NCBI RefSeq assembly: GCF_037860835.1
Contig: NZ_JBBEOG010000002.1
Location: 124,001-188,000 of the forward strand
Source of the DNA: Aquipuribacter nitratireducens
Lineage (GTDB): Bacteria > Actinomycetota > Actinomycetes > Actinomycetales > JBBAYJ01
Direction of reading: 5' to 3'
DNA length: 64,000 bases
In this document: positions 1 to 8,279 of the stretch, piece after piece
Layout of the letters: every line of letters starts with the position of its first letter
Position numbering within the stretch: the first letter of the stretch is position 1
The notes under the pieces: generated by a model
The model's input: the letters and a program-made list of their open reading frames with translations, nothing else
Told to the model about the DNA's origin: nothing
Database searches by the model: none
Made by a program: the position numbers and the translations under genes

Positions 1-81
1 CCCGCCGTCGACCGCACGATGGAGCAGACCGGCATGACCGACCCCGCCCCGCTCTTCGAGGCCGAGGGGGCCGACCAGTGA
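1..81 (+). CDS. nuoM: NADH-quinone oxidoreductase subunit M, C-terminal tail (partial)
   Basis: The window opens inside a reading frame that ends at the TGA at 79-81. The last 26 residues run PAVDRTMEQTGMTDPAP to EGADQ, which looks like the cytoplasmic tail of actinobacterial NuoM, the proton-pumping membrane subunit of respiratory complex I. Its stop overlaps the GTG start of nuoN, the usual order in nuo operons, so translational coupling is likely. Only the tail is visible; the assignment rests on position and the tail motif. Confidence 0.75.
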   Translation, partial: PAVDRTMEQTGMTDPAPLFEAEGADQ

Positions 82-1658
82 GCGCGCTCGCGTCCGTGGC
101 GCTGCCGCTCGGCGGCACCGTCGGCGGGGGCGGCATCGCCCCGCCCGAGATCGACTGGGTCGCGACCGCCCCCATGTGGGTCGTCGCCGCCGTCGCGATC
201 GTGTCGGTGACCCTGGAGGCCGCCCTGCCGCGCGGCCGCCGTCGCGCGGCGCAGGTGGTCGTGTCCGTCGGCGGTCTCGTCGCCGCGCTCGTCGCGCTCG
301 TCCTCACGTGGAGCGACGAGGCCGTCGTCACCGCGAGCGGGTCCATCGCCATCGACGGCGTCACCCGCTTCCTCATGGCGACCGTGCTCGTCCTCGCGAT
401 CCTCGGCGTCCTGCTCTTCGACGACCGCGTCGACGACGAGCCCGGCTTCGCCGCCCAGGCCTCCGCGGTGCCCGGGTCGCCGGGCGAGGCCGCCGCACGG
501 CGCGCCGGTCTCGAGCAGACGGAGGTCTTCCCGCTCCTGCTCTTCGTCGTCCTCGGCATGCTCGTGTTCCCCGCCGCGAACGACCTCCTCACGATGTTCG
601 TCGCGCTCGAGGTCCTCAGCCTGCCGCTGTACCTGCTGTGCGGCTTCGCGCGTCGGCGCCGGCTGCTGAGCCAGGAGGCGGCCGTCAAGTACTTCCTGCT
701 CGGGGCCTTCAGCTCGGCGTTCTTCCTCTTCGGCGCCGCGCTGCTCTACGGCTTCGCCGGGTCGATCGCGCTCGCCGACATCCGCACGGCCGTGCAGACC
801 GTGACCGGCCAGGAGGAGCTGCTCGTCCTCGGCTTCGGCCTGCTCGTCATCGGCCTGCTGTTCAAGGTCGGCTCCGCCCCGTTCCACTCGTGGACCCCCG
901 ACGTCTACCAGGGCGCCCCGACCGCGGTCGTGGCGTTCATGGCGGCGGCGACGAAGGTGGCGGCCTTCGGGGCGCTCCTGCGCGTGCTGTACGTCGCGTT
1001 CCCCGACAACCGCTGGGACTGGCTGCCGGTGCTGTGGGCCGTCGCCATCACGACGATGGTCCTCGGGACGGTCGTCGCGGTCATCCAGCAGGACATCAAG
1101 CGGGTCCTCGCGTACTCCTCGGTCGCGCACGCCGGCTTCATCCTCACCGGCGTCCTCGCGCTCGACACCGCCGGCGTCAGCGGGTCGCTGTTCTACCTCG
1201 CGGCCTACGGCGTCACGACGATCGGGGCGTTCGCGGCCCTCACCCTCGTGCGCGACGCGGGCGGGGAGAGCACGACGATCCGCTCGTGGGCGGGTGTCGG
1301 GCGACGCTCCCCGGTCTTCGCGGCGATGTTCTCGCTGTTCCTCCTCGCCCTCGCCGGCATCCCCCTCACGAGCGGGTTCGTCGGGAAGGTCGCGGTGTTC
1401 GGCGCGGCCATCGCGGGCGGGGCCGAGGTGCTCGCCGTCGTCGGCGTGCTCACGAGCGCCGTCGCGGTGGTCTTCTACGTGCGGATCATCGTGTCGATGT
1501 ACTTCGCCGACGCCGGTGACGACACCGCCCGGGTCGCGACGCCCAGCGCCGCGCTCACCGGTGTGCTCGCGGTCGCCGCGGCCGTCACCGTCCTGCTCGG
1601 CGTGCTGCCCACCCCGCTGCTGGGCCTGGCGGAGCAGTCCGGCTTCTTCGCGCTGTGA
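78..1658 (+). CDS. nuoN: NADH-quinone oxidoreductase subunit N
   Basis: Membrane subunit of complex I, an antiporter-like protein that couples NADH:menaquinone electron transfer to proton pumping. The 526-residue protein is a string of hydrophobic helices. It carries the family landmarks LEVLSLPLYLLCGF, the conserved VKYFLLGAF, the FKVGSAPFHSWTPDVYQGAPT stretch with its broken helix, and QQDIKRVLAYSSVAHAG with the conserved lysine. The GTG start overlaps the nuoM stop by four bases and the stop overlaps the next gene start, so this is the promoter-distal part of a nuo operon. Length fits actinobacterial NuoN. Confidence 0.97.
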   Translation: MSALASVALPLGGTVGGGGIAPPEIDWVATAPMWVVAAVAIVSVTLEAALPRGRRRAAQVVVSVGGLVAALVALVLTWSDEAVVTASGSIAIDGVTRFLMATVLVLAILGVLLFDDRVDDEPGFAAQASAVPGSPGEAAARRAGLEQTEVFPLLLFVVLGMLVFPAANDLLTMFVALEVLSLPLYLLCGFARRRRLLSQEAAVKYFLLGAFSSAFFLFGAALLYGFAGSIALADIRTAVQTVTGQEELLVLGFGLLVIGLLFKVGSAPFHSWTPDVYQGAPTAVVAFMAAATKVAAFGALLRVLYVAFPDNRWDWLPVLWAVAITTMVLGTVVAVIQQDIKRVLAYSSVAHAGFILTGVLALDTAGVSGSLFYLAAYGVTTIGAFAALTLVRDAGGESTTIRSWAGVGRRSPVFAAMFSLFLLALAGIPLTSGFVGKVAVFGAAIAGGAEVLAVVGVLTSAVAVVFYVRIIVSMYFADAGDDTARVATPSAALTGVLAVAAAVTVLLGVLPTPLLGLAEQSGFFAL

Positions 1659-2689
1659 GCCCCGGCGTCGGCACCGAGGAGCACGCCGACCGCCTCCTGG
1701 CGTACGGCGTCGCCGACCCGGCGCTGCGCGAGGCGGTCGTGCTCGGCCTCGCCGACGTCGAGGCGGCCGTGCACGACGCCGTCCGCAGCGCCGACCCGCT
1801 CGCGGACGACGCCGCGGGGCACCTCGTGCGCGCCGGCGGCAAGCGGACCCGGCCGCTGCTGTGCCTGCTCGCCGCGGAGCTCGGCACACCGGGCCCGCTC
1901 GTGGTCGACGCCGCGGTCGTCGTCGAGCTCACGCACCTCGCGACGCTGTACCACGACGACGTCATCGACTCCGCGACCGTTCGCCGGGGGGTACCGGCCG
2001 CGCAGGAGGTGTGGGGGAACACCGTCGCGATCCTCACCGGCGACCTGCTGTTCGCCCGGGCGTCCGTCATCGGGGCGCGGCTGGGTCCGGCGGCGGTGAG
2101 CATCCAGGCGCGCACGTTCGAGCGGCTCGTGCTCGGGGAGATGCGCGAGACCGTCGGACCGCGCGACGGCGAGGACCCGGTCGCGCACTACCTGCAGGTG
2201 CTCTCGGACAAGACGGGCTCGCTCATCGCGACGTCCGCGCGCTTCGGTGGGATGTTCTCCGGTCTCGACGAGGCCACGCAGGACGTGCTCGTCCGCTACG
2301 GGGACAAGGTCGGCGTCGCGTTCCAGCTCGCCGACGACGTCCTCGACCTCGCCGCCGACCGCGCCGACTCCGGCAAGACGCCGGGAACGGACCTGCGGGA
2401 GCACGTGCCGACGCTGCCCGTGCTGCTGCTGCGGCGGGCGGTGTCCGCCGGTGAGGCGCCCGCGGGGTCGGGGGACCTGCTCGACACGCTCGACGGGGAC
2501 CTGACCGACGACGCGGTGCTCGCCGACACGGTCGCCCGTCTCCGGGAGCACCCCGTCACGGGCGAGGCGCGTGCGGAGGCCCGCCGCTGGGCCGCCGACG
2601 CCGTCGACGCCCTCGCCCCGCTGCCCGTGTCACCGGCGAGGGACGCCCTCGCCGCCGTCGCCGAGGCGCTCGCCGACCGCACCGGTTGA
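1655..2689 (+). CDS. polyprenyl diphosphate synthase
   Basis: Trans-isoprenyl diphosphate synthase that condenses isopentenyl diphosphate with an allylic primer, probably making the side chain of menaquinone, the electron acceptor of the Nuo complex encoded just upstream. The 344-residue protein has the first aspartate-rich motif DDVID at residues 101-105, the GGKRTRPLL substrate loop near 61-69 and the second aspartate-rich motif DDVLD at 227-231. GTG start overlapping the nuoN stop. Chain length (hepta-, octa- or nonaprenyl) cannot be told from sequence; the symbols grcC or hepB would be guesses. Linkage to nuoN is common in actinobacteria. Confidence 0.93.
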   Translation: MSPGVGTEEHADRLLAYGVADPALREAVVLGLADVEAAVHDAVRSADPLADDAAGHLVRAGGKRTRPLLCLLAAELGTPGPLVVDAAVVVELTHLATLYHDDVIDSATVRRGVPAAQEVWGNTVAILTGDLLFARASVIGARLGPAAVSIQARTFERLVLGEMRETVGPRDGEDPVAHYLQVLSDKTGSLIATSARFGGMFSGLDEATQDVLVRYGDKVGVAFQLADDVLDLAADRADSGKTPGTDLREHVPTLPVLLLRRAVSAGEAPAGSGDLLDTLDGDLTDDAVLADTVARLREHPVTGEARAEARRWAADAVDALAPLPVSPARDALAAVAEALADRTG

Positions 2690-2782
2690 CGTCCGCACCG
2701 GCCCGCAGGGCCTGTGGACGAGCGCCGATGACGTCGGCCGCGCTCCGCCAGGCTGGTGACATGCCGGGTGAGGGGGAGGACC

Positions 2783-3334
2783 ATGGCCGCTGTGACGGTG
2801 ATGCCGCGTGAGGGCCACTGGACGGTCGACGACCTCGACCGGCTGCCCGACGACGGGCTCCAGTACGAGCTCGCCGACGGGGTGCTGCTCGTGACCCCGG
2901 CACCGGTCCCGGGGCACCAACGCCTCGTGGGCGACCTCTTCGTCCTCCTGCGGCAGGCGGAGGTGCCGGGCACCGAGGTGTTCGTCGCTCCCCTGGACTA
3001 CCGACCCAGTCGTGTGCGGTCGCTGCAGCCGGACCTGCTGGTCGTGCGCAGCGAGGACGTGGGCCCGGCGAACGTGCAGCGCCCGCTGCTCCTGGCGGTC
3101 GAGGTGCTGTTGCCGAGCACGCGGAGCAAGGACCTGCTCCTCAAGCGGGGGCTGTACGAGGACTCCGGCGTCGCGTCGTACTGGGTGCTCGACCCCGAGG
3201 AGCCGTCCCTGCTCGTCCTCGATCTCGTCGACGGCCGCTACGTCGAGACCGCCCGCGTCACCGGCGACGACGAGGTCCGGCTCGAGCGCCCGTTCCCCGT
3301 GACCATCCGTCCCGCCGCCCTCGGCCGGCGCTGA
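2783..3334 (+). CDS. Uma2 family (DUF820) restriction-endonuclease-like protein
   Basis: A 183-residue Uma2-type protein with a PD-(D/E)XK nuclease-like fold; the cellular role of the family is not settled. Seen: YELADGVLLVTPAPVPGHQ, then QPDLLVVRSED, VEVLLPSTRSKDLLLKRGLYEDSGVASYWVLDPEE, the usual order of the family with the acidic residues D, E and K in place. The reading frame could open earlier at 2756, but the ATG at 2783 follows a strong Shine-Dalgarno run (gagggggagg) and gives the expected N-terminus. It stands alone between the nuo end and the sulfur operon promoter. Confidence 0.85.
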   Translation: MAAVTVMPREGHWTVDDLDRLPDDGLQYELADGVLLVTPAPVPGHQRLVGDLFVLLRQAEVPGTEVFVAPLDYRPSRVRSLQPDLLVVRSEDVGPANVQRPLLLAVEVLLPSTRSKDLLLKRGLYEDSGVASYWVLDPEEPSLLVLDLVDGRYVETARVTGDDEVRLERPFPVTIRPAALGRR

Positions 3335-3410
3335 GCGACGGGCGCCGCCGTCTCAACCGGCGGACCACCGGTTTCGCGACTCGGGACGCCTCGGGCTACT
3401 CTCTCACCAG

Positions 3411-3497
3411 CCATCCAGAGCGACCGAGAGACCTGGCTCGTCGACGTCGCAGCAACCCCCCGGTGACGGGAGCGGGTGCTACCGCCAGGACCGATGG
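3411..3497 (+). ncRNA. SAM-I (S-box) riboswitch
   Basis: Class I S-adenosylmethionine riboswitch in the leader of the sulfur ABC operon. Seen: CCATC at 3411-3415 can pair with GATGG at 3493-3497 to close P1. Between them are the S-box landmarks in order: CCAGAGCGACCGAGAGACC, GCAGCAACC near 3451-3460, and GGTGCTACCGCC near 3475-3486. A -10-like TACTCT at 3397-3402 lies just upstream. There is no terminator with a U-run; instead the 3-prime strand of P1 runs straight into the GGAGGG ribosome binding site of the leader peptide, so SAM-bound P1 would be expected to mask translation initiation. Confidence 0.85.
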
Positions 3498-3506
3498 AGG
3501 GAACTG

Positions 3507-3608
3507 ATGTCGGACACCCTGGTCCTCGTGGGACGACCGCACGTCGACCTGTGCCGCCGTGCCGTCGCCGCCTGTCGTCGGGCCGACGGGCGAATGCCGC
3601 TGCGCTGA
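3507..3608 (+). CDS. 33-residue cysteine-containing leader peptide (HVDLCR type)
   Basis: Short ORF beginning MSDTLVLVGRPHVDLCRR and ending in a basic tail, with cysteines at 16 and 23. Its ATG lies 5 nt after GGAGGG (3496-3501), whose first bases belong to the P1 stem of the riboswitch. Peptides with an (R)xHVDLCR core and a following cysteine recur upstream of sulfur-assimilation genes in actinobacteria and are usually labelled putative leader peptides; from memory, they are thought to sense cysteine supply by ribosome stalling. About 130 GC-rich bases separate it from the ATPase gene. Coding status is inferred from the motif, start signal and position. Confidence 0.75.
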   Translation: MSDTLVLVGRPHVDLCRRAVAACRRADGRMPLR

Positions 3609-3737
3609 GCGCACCGCGCCGGCGCCACCCCGGGCGGCACCGCCGCCACCCCGGCAGCACCTCGCTGCCCGTCCCCGTCCGACCCCACCGCACCCGCCCT
3701 GCCGCGCGGGCGCGGGTCGAGCCCGTCCCGGAGAGTC

Positions 3738-4568
3738 ATGTCCAGCCCCCTCGCGTCCCTCACCCGGGGCGCCCGCCCCGCCCCCACCCCCCACCCGCAC
3801 GGCGTCCCCCTCCCCGTCCGCGTCGACGGCGTCGGTGTCGACTTCGGCAAGGGCCCCGTCCTCGCCGACCTCGACCTCCACGTGCCGCGCGGCGCCGTCC
3901 ACGCCGTGCTCGGCCCGTCCGGCTGCGGCAAGTCGACGCTGCTGCGCGTCCTCGGCGGCCTCACCAGCCCCACGACCGGCACCGTCCGGCTCGGCGACGA
4001 CCCGGTCGTCGAGGGCGACGACCGGGTCGCCGTCGTCTTCCAGCAGCCGCGGCTCCTGCCCTGGCTCGACCTGCGCGCCAACGTCGCCCTCGGCGCCACC
4101 CGCCGCCGCCGGCACGACCCCTCGGCGGGGAACGCGGTCGAGGTCGACGAGCTGCTCCACCGCGTCGGGCTCGACGGCTACGGCGACTACCGTCCCGCAG
4201 CCGTCAGCGGTGGCATGGCGCAGCGGACGGCGCTCGCCCGCGCGCTCATCGCCCGGCCCGGCGTGCTCCTGCTCGACGAGCCCTTCGCCGCGCTCGACGC
4301 GCTCACCCGCCTGCGGATGCAGGCCCTCGTCGACGAGCTCGTCCACGCCGACGGCACGACCGTCGTCCTCGTGACCCACGACGTCGACGAGGCCGTCCGG
4401 CTCGCCGACTCCGTCACCGTCCTCGGCGCCGCCGGCTCCGGACGCGCGACCGGGGTGGGCGTCGACCTCGACCGGCCCCGCGACACCACGGACCCCGAGC
4501 AGCTCGCCGCCGCCGCCCGGCTGCGGACCCGGCTGCTGTCGCTCGTCGGCGTGGGGGACGACGCATGA
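3738..4568 (+). CDS. ABC transporter ATP-binding protein, nitrate/sulfonate/taurine type
   Basis: Cytoplasmic ATPase energising an importer of the SsuB/TauB/NrtD type. In 276 residues it shows Walker A GPSGCGKST at 59-67, the Q-loop VVFQQPRLLPW near 99-109 (the LLPW is typical of the sulfonate/taurine group), signature VSGGMAQR at 156-163, and Walker B VLLLDE at 176-181 followed by a switch histidine in VTHDVDEAV. ATG preceded by ggagag. Stop overlaps an ATG of the next frame. The SAM riboswitch and leader peptide upstream argue for an organosulfur substrate rather than nitrate. Symbols ssuB or tauB are not decidable here. Confidence 0.9.
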   Translation: MSSPLASLTRGARPAPTPHPHGVPLPVRVDGVGVDFGKGPVLADLDLHVPRGAVHAVLGPSGCGKSTLLRVLGGLTSPTTGTVRLGDDPVVEGDDRVAVVFQQPRLLPWLDLRANVALGATRRRRHDPSAGNAVEVDELLHRVGLDGYGDYRPAAVSGGMAQRTALARALIARPGVLLLDEPFAALDALTRLRMQALVDELVHADGTTVVLVTHDVDEAVRLADSVTVLGAAGSGRATGVGVDLDRPRDTTDPEQLAAAARLRTRLLSLVGVGDDA

Positions 4569-4624
4569 GCGCCCCCCGCCCCCACCCCACCCCCGACCGT
4601 CCCGACCGCACCTGGAGAACCCCC

Positions 4625-5671
4625 GTGACCCGCACCGTCCTGTCCCGCCGCACCCTCGGCGCGCTCGCCGCCACCGCCGCCCTCGCCCTCGGCGTGGCCG
4701 CCTGCGGCTCGGGCACGAGCACCGACGACGCGTCCGCCGCCGCGGGCACCGAGACCGCCGGGCTCAGCACCGACACCATCAACCTCGACTACGCGTACTA
4801 CAACCCCGCGAGCCTCGTCCTCAAGGATCAGGGCTGGGTCGAGGAGGCCGCCGGTGACGGTGTCGAGGTGACGTGGACCCACTCGGCCGGCTCGAACAAG
4901 GCGAACGAGTCCCTGCGGGGCAGCATCGTCGACTTCGGCTCCACCGCCGGGTCCGCCGCCTTCGTCGCCCGCGCGAACGGCCTCCCGCTCAAGACCGTCG
5001 ACGTCCTCGGCCTGCCCGAGTGGTCGGCCATCGTCGTCGGCCCCGAGAGCGACATCACCTCGGCCGAGGACCTCGCCGGGAAGACGGTCGCGGCGACGCT
5101 CGGCACCGACCCGTACTTCTTCCTCCTCCAGACCCTCGCCGACGCCGGCCTGTCCGCCGACGACGTCGAGGTCGTCAACCTCCAGCACGCCGACGGACGG
5201 ACCGCGCTCATCCGCGGCGACGTCGACGCGTGGGCGGGGCTCGACCCGATGATGGCCGACGCCGAGCTCAACGAGGGCGCGCAGCTCGTCGTCCGGGCGC
5301 CGGAGCGCAACACCTTCAGCGTCCTCAACGTCCGCGAGGACTACCTCGAGGAGCACGGTGACGTCGTCGCGCTCGTCCTCGAGCAGTACGAGCGGGCCCG
5401 GCAGTGGATCGCCGACAACCCGGAGGAGGCCGCCGAGCTCCTCGCGAGCGAGTCCGGGGTGTCCGTCGAGGTCGCCGACACGGTGCTCAACGAGCGCACC
5501 GACCTCACCGTCGACCCGGTCCCCGGCGAGGACCTGCGGGCCGTGCTCGAGCGGATCACGCCCATCGTCGTCGCCGAGGAGCAGGTCGACAGCGAGGAGG
5601 CCGCGCAGACCTCCCTCGAGGGCCTGTTCGGCGGCGAGACCATCACCGAGGTCGTGGGGGCACAGGGATGA
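4625..5671 (+). CDS. ABC transporter substrate-binding lipoprotein (sulfonate/taurine type)
   Basis: Extracytoplasmic solute receptor of the NMT1/SsuA-like fold, 348 residues. N-terminus MTRTVLSRRT, a hydrophobic core and lipobox GVAAC with Cys27 as lipid anchor, then an acidic/threonine linker. The mature part contains NLDYAYYNPASLVLKDQGW and GSTAGSAAFVARANGLPLK, characteristic of alkanesulfonate/taurine receptors. I chose the GTG at 4625, with ggagaa in front; an ATG at 4565 overlapping the ATPase stop would put 20 proline-rich residues before the signal peptide. Third gene of the SAM-riboswitch operon. Ligand unknown; sulfonate or another organosulfur compound is inferred. Confidence 0.88.
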   Translation: MTRTVLSRRTLGALAATAALALGVAACGSGTSTDDASAAAGTETAGLSTDTINLDYAYYNPASLVLKDQGWVEEAAGDGVEVTWTHSAGSNKANESLRGSIVDFGSTAGSAAFVARANGLPLKTVDVLGLPEWSAIVVGPESDITSAEDLAGKTVAATLGTDPYFFLLQTLADAGLSADDVEVVNLQHADGRTALIRGDVDAWAGLDPMMADAELNEGAQLVVRAPERNTFSVLNVREDYLEEHGDVVALVLEQYERARQWIADNPEEAAELLASESGVSVEVADTVLNERTDLTVDPVPGEDLRAVLERITPIVVAEEQVDSEEAAQTSLEGLFGGETITEVVGAQG

Positions 5672-6549
5672 GCGTCGACACCCACCACGAGAGGCGGACC
5701 GCCGTGACGTCGCAGCAGCCGACGGCGCCGGTCGAGCCCACCACGGGCATCGCCCCGGGCGCGTCCGGGTCGTCGGTGGCCCGCCGTCCGCGCCGGTTCC
5801 GCCCGTCGTGGCGGGGCTGGCTGGGGCTCGTCCTGCCCGTGCTCCTCCTCCTCACGTGGCAGCTCGTCACGACCAGCGGGCGCGTGTCGCCGTCGGTGCT
5901 CCCGCCGCCGGTCGACGTGCTCGGCGAGGCCCGGCGGCTCATCGAGAACGGCGACCTCTGGCCGACGATCGGCATCAGCGTCCAGCGCGTCCTGCTCGGC
6001 TTCGGCATCGGCGCCGCGCTCGCCGTGGTCACCGGCATCGCCGTGGGGCTCAGCCGCGTCGTCGACGCGCTGCTGTCCCCGGTCCTCGTGGCCGTGCGGG
6101 CCGTGCCGTCGCTCGCCTGGGTCCCGCTCCTCATCCTGTGGGCGGGGTTCGGTGAGCTGCCGAAGGTGACGCTGGTCGCGATCGGGGCGTTCTTCCCCGT
6201 CCTCGCGACGCTCGTCGCCGGGATCCGCCAGGTCGACCTCGGCCTGCTCGAGGTCGCGCGCGCCTACGGGCTGTCGTGGCGGCAGCGGGTGACGACCGTC
6301 CTGCTGCCGAGCGCGGCGCCGTCGCTGCTCGCCGGCGCCCGGCTGGGTCTCGCGCAGGCGTGGCTCTTCCTCGTCGCGGCCGAGCTCATCGCGTCCTCGC
6401 AGGGGCTCGGCTTCCTCCTCGTCGACAGCCAGAACACCGGCCGCGTCGACGGGATCCTGCTGGCGATCGTGCTGCTCGCCGTCATCGGCAAGCTGAGCGA
6501 CGTCGTGCTCGCGCTGGTCGAGAAGCGGGTGCTCGCGCGCCTGCGCTGA
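5668..6549 (+). CDS. ABC transporter permease, SsuC/TauC family
   Basis: Membrane permease of the sulfonate-type importer, 293 residues. A long hydrophilic N-terminus (about 40 residues) precedes roughly six helices beginning WLGLVLPVLLLLTWQLV. The EAA loop that contacts the ATPase is clear: EVARAYGLSWRQRVTTVLLPSAAPSLLAGARLGLAQAWLFLVAAELIAS. Its ATG overlaps the receptor stop (ATGA), giving gene order ATPase, receptor, permease. No desulfonating monooxygenase follows, so the imported compound must be used by enzymes encoded elsewhere. Confidence 0.9.
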   Translation: MSVDTHHERRTAVTSQQPTAPVEPTTGIAPGASGSSVARRPRRFRPSWRGWLGLVLPVLLLLTWQLVTTSGRVSPSVLPPPVDVLGEARRLIENGDLWPTIGISVQRVLLGFGIGAALAVVTGIAVGLSRVVDALLSPVLVAVRAVPSLAWVPLLILWAGFGELPKVTLVAIGAFFPVLATLVAGIRQVDLGLLEVARAYGLSWRQRVTTVLLPSAAPSLLAGARLGLAQAWLFLVAAELIASSQGLGFLLVDSQNTGRVDGILLAIVLLAVIGKLSDVVLALVEKRVLARLR

Positions 6550-6643
6550 CCCGCGCCGACGACGGACGGGTGAGGGCGGACAGCGACCGCTGACACCGGC
6601 CCCGGCCCCGCGCTACGGTCCGCCCGGAGGGGCGGGTGGTCGC

Positions 6644-6991
6644 GTGGGTGATCTCGCAGGGTCCGGCTGGTACGCGAACGCGCAGCGCAACCGCCGGGAG
6701 GGCCCCCGGCCACCGGTGGCGCCGGCAGCGAGCGCCGTGCACGCGTGGGGCACGGCGACGGTCGTGGCCGGGTGGCTCCTGCTGGCCGTGGGGCCCGTGA
6801 CGCTGCTGTGGCTGCTCGACGCGACCGCACGCGACGCCGGTGGGACGACCGGTCTCGTCACGCCCCTCCTCGTCCTCAGCCTCGTGCTCGCCTGTCTCGG
6901 CGTCGCTCTCGTCGCGCTCGGCCGCGGCGTGCGGGCGGTCGCGTGGCTCGCGCACCAGCACGCCGGCGAGCGGGCGACTCAGTCCACGTAG
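6644..6991 (+). CDS. hypothetical protein with two membrane segments
   Basis: 115-residue protein I do not recognise. N-terminus MGDLAGSGWYANAQRNRREGP, then two hydrophobic segments at roughly residues 38-60 (ATVVAGWLLLAVGPVTLLWLL) and 72-92 (LVTPLLVLSLVLACLGVALVAL), and a short polar tail. GTG start; a ggagggg run lies 12 or more bases upstream and a TACGGT hexamer is about 25 bases upstream. The last 13 bases overlap the 3-prime end of the oppositely oriented flavoenzyme gene. GC-skewed codon use matches its neighbours, supporting a real gene. Confidence 0.6.
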   Translation: MGDLAGSGWYANAQRNRREGPRPPVAPAASAVHAWGTATVVAGWLLLAVGPVTLLWLLDATARDAGGTTGLVTPLLVLSLVLACLGVALVALGRGVRAVAWLAHQHAGERATQST

Positions 6992-8223
6992 CGGGCGGTG
7001 AACGCGTTGCCGAAGGTGGCGGTCGGGTCCAGCGAGCGGCGCAGCTCCCGGAAGTCGTCGAGGCGCGGGTAGAGCGCCTGGACGGCCGCCGGCTCGGCGC
7101 GGAACACCTTCCCCCAGTGCGGCCGGGCCGCGAACGGCGCGAGCGCCTCCTCCAGCGCCTCGACGACCGGCAGCACCCGCTCGGTGTCGGGCACCCACGT
7201 GAAGTGCACGCCGAGGCTGTCGCGACCCTCGGCGGGGCTCAGCCACAGCCCGTCGGCGGCGATGCTCCGCAGCTCGCTGACGGCGAGGACGGGGTGGACG
7301 AGGTCGGCGAGCCCGGCCACCGCGCGCAGCGCGGCCACGGCCTGCCCGCGCGGGACGAGCCACTCCGACTGCAGCTCCTCACCGACGCTGGGGGTGAACT
7401 CGAGCCGGAAGTGGGGCAGCCGCGCGAACCACGGCCCGGGCTCGCCGAGCTGCTGCGTGGCGTGGTCCGCGGCCTCGCCCGGGACCGGGTGGCGGGCGCC
7501 GTCCGCGGGGGTGGTGCCGAGCCACCCCTCGGGCAGCGGCTCCGCGTCGACGAGCCGCTTGCACCAGACTGCCGCGCGACGCTCGGGGCCCCACGTGGTG
7601 AAGACGCTCACGCTGTACCCGGCGGCCATCACGTCGTCGAGGTGGTCGTCGAGCGCGTCGAGCGGCAGTCCCTCGAGCACGGTCTGCGTGAGGTCGTAGG
7701 TCGGGACGGTCGCGAGGTCGAGGTGCGTGACGACGCCGAGCGTCCCCAGCGACACGACGGCACCCGGCAGCCGCGGGTCGTCCGCACCGACGTCGAGGAC
7801 GTCGCCGTCCGCCGTGACGAGTCGCAGTCCGACGACCGACGCGCCCAGCACCTGGTTCCCGTCGCCGGAGCCGTGGGTGCCGGTCGCCGCCGCGCCTGCC
7901 ACGCAGATGTGCGGCAGCGAGCCCATCGACGGCAGGGCGCGGCCGGCCGCGTGTAGGCGCTCCACGACGTCGCCGTAGCGCAGCCCCGCCGCCACCCGCA
8001 CGACCCCGGTGGCGGTGTCGAGGTCGACGTCGGCGGGCATCTGGTCGAGGACCACGAGGTCGCCGTCGGTGTCGGCGACCGGGGAGAAGGAGTGGCCGCT
8101 GCCGAGCACCCGCAGCCGGGACGACGCGGCGACGAGACGGCGCAGCGACTCCTCGTCCGCGGGCCGGTGGACCTCCCGTGCCGCGAATGTGACGTTCCCG
8201 GCCCAGTTCCGCAGCGCTGCCAC
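6979..8223 (-). CDS. FAD-binding alditol/aldonolactone oxidase family protein
   Basis: VAO-type flavoprotein oxidase, 414 residues, close to the length of the Streptomyces alditol oxidase AldO; it should oxidise a polyol or aldonolactone with oxygen, producing hydrogen peroxide. Seen: LRVLGSGHSFSPVADTDG near residues 38-54, whose histidine matches the covalent FAD site of AldO, then SLPHICVAGAAATGTHGSGDGN, the second FAD loop, and a C-terminal ALO domain ending PTATFGNAFTARYV. The frame is open to 8295, but the GTG at 8223 (MAALRNWAGNVTF) gives the family N-terminus. Divergent from the gene at 8280. Substrate (xylitol, sorbitol or similar) is inferred from family only. Confidence 0.85.
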   Translation of the reverse strand: MAALRNWAGNVTFAAREVHRPADEESLRRLVAASSRLRVLGSGHSFSPVADTDGDLVVLDQMPADVDLDTATGVVRVAAGLRYGDVVERLHAAGRALPSMGSLPHICVAGAAATGTHGSGDGNQVLGASVVGLRLVTADGDVLDVGADDPRLPGAVVSLGTLGVVTHLDLATVPTYDLTQTVLEGLPLDALDDHLDDVMAAGYSVSVFTTWGPERRAAVWCKRLVDAEPLPEGWLGTTPADGARHPVPGEAADHATQQLGEPGPWFARLPHFRLEFTPSVGEELQSEWLVPRGQAVAALRAVAGLADLVHPVLAVSELRSIAADGLWLSPAEGRDSLGVHFTWVPDTERVLPVVEALEEALAPFAARPHWGKVFRAEPAAVQALYPRLDDFRELRRSLDPTATFGNAFTARYVD

Positions 8224-8268
8224 GGTGACACTGTGCCGTACGCAGGACGGCGGCGACCGGGCCGTGCC

Positions 8269-8274
8269 TACACT
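8269..8274 (+). promoter_or_regulatory. -10 hexamer TACACT of a leaderless promoter
   Basis: TACACT ends five bases before the GTG at 8280, which lacks a Shine-Dalgarno sequence. This spacing puts the transcription start at or within a base or two of the start codon. The same geometry recurs at many starts in this window. Confidence 0.5.
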
Positions 8275-8279
8275 CCGGC

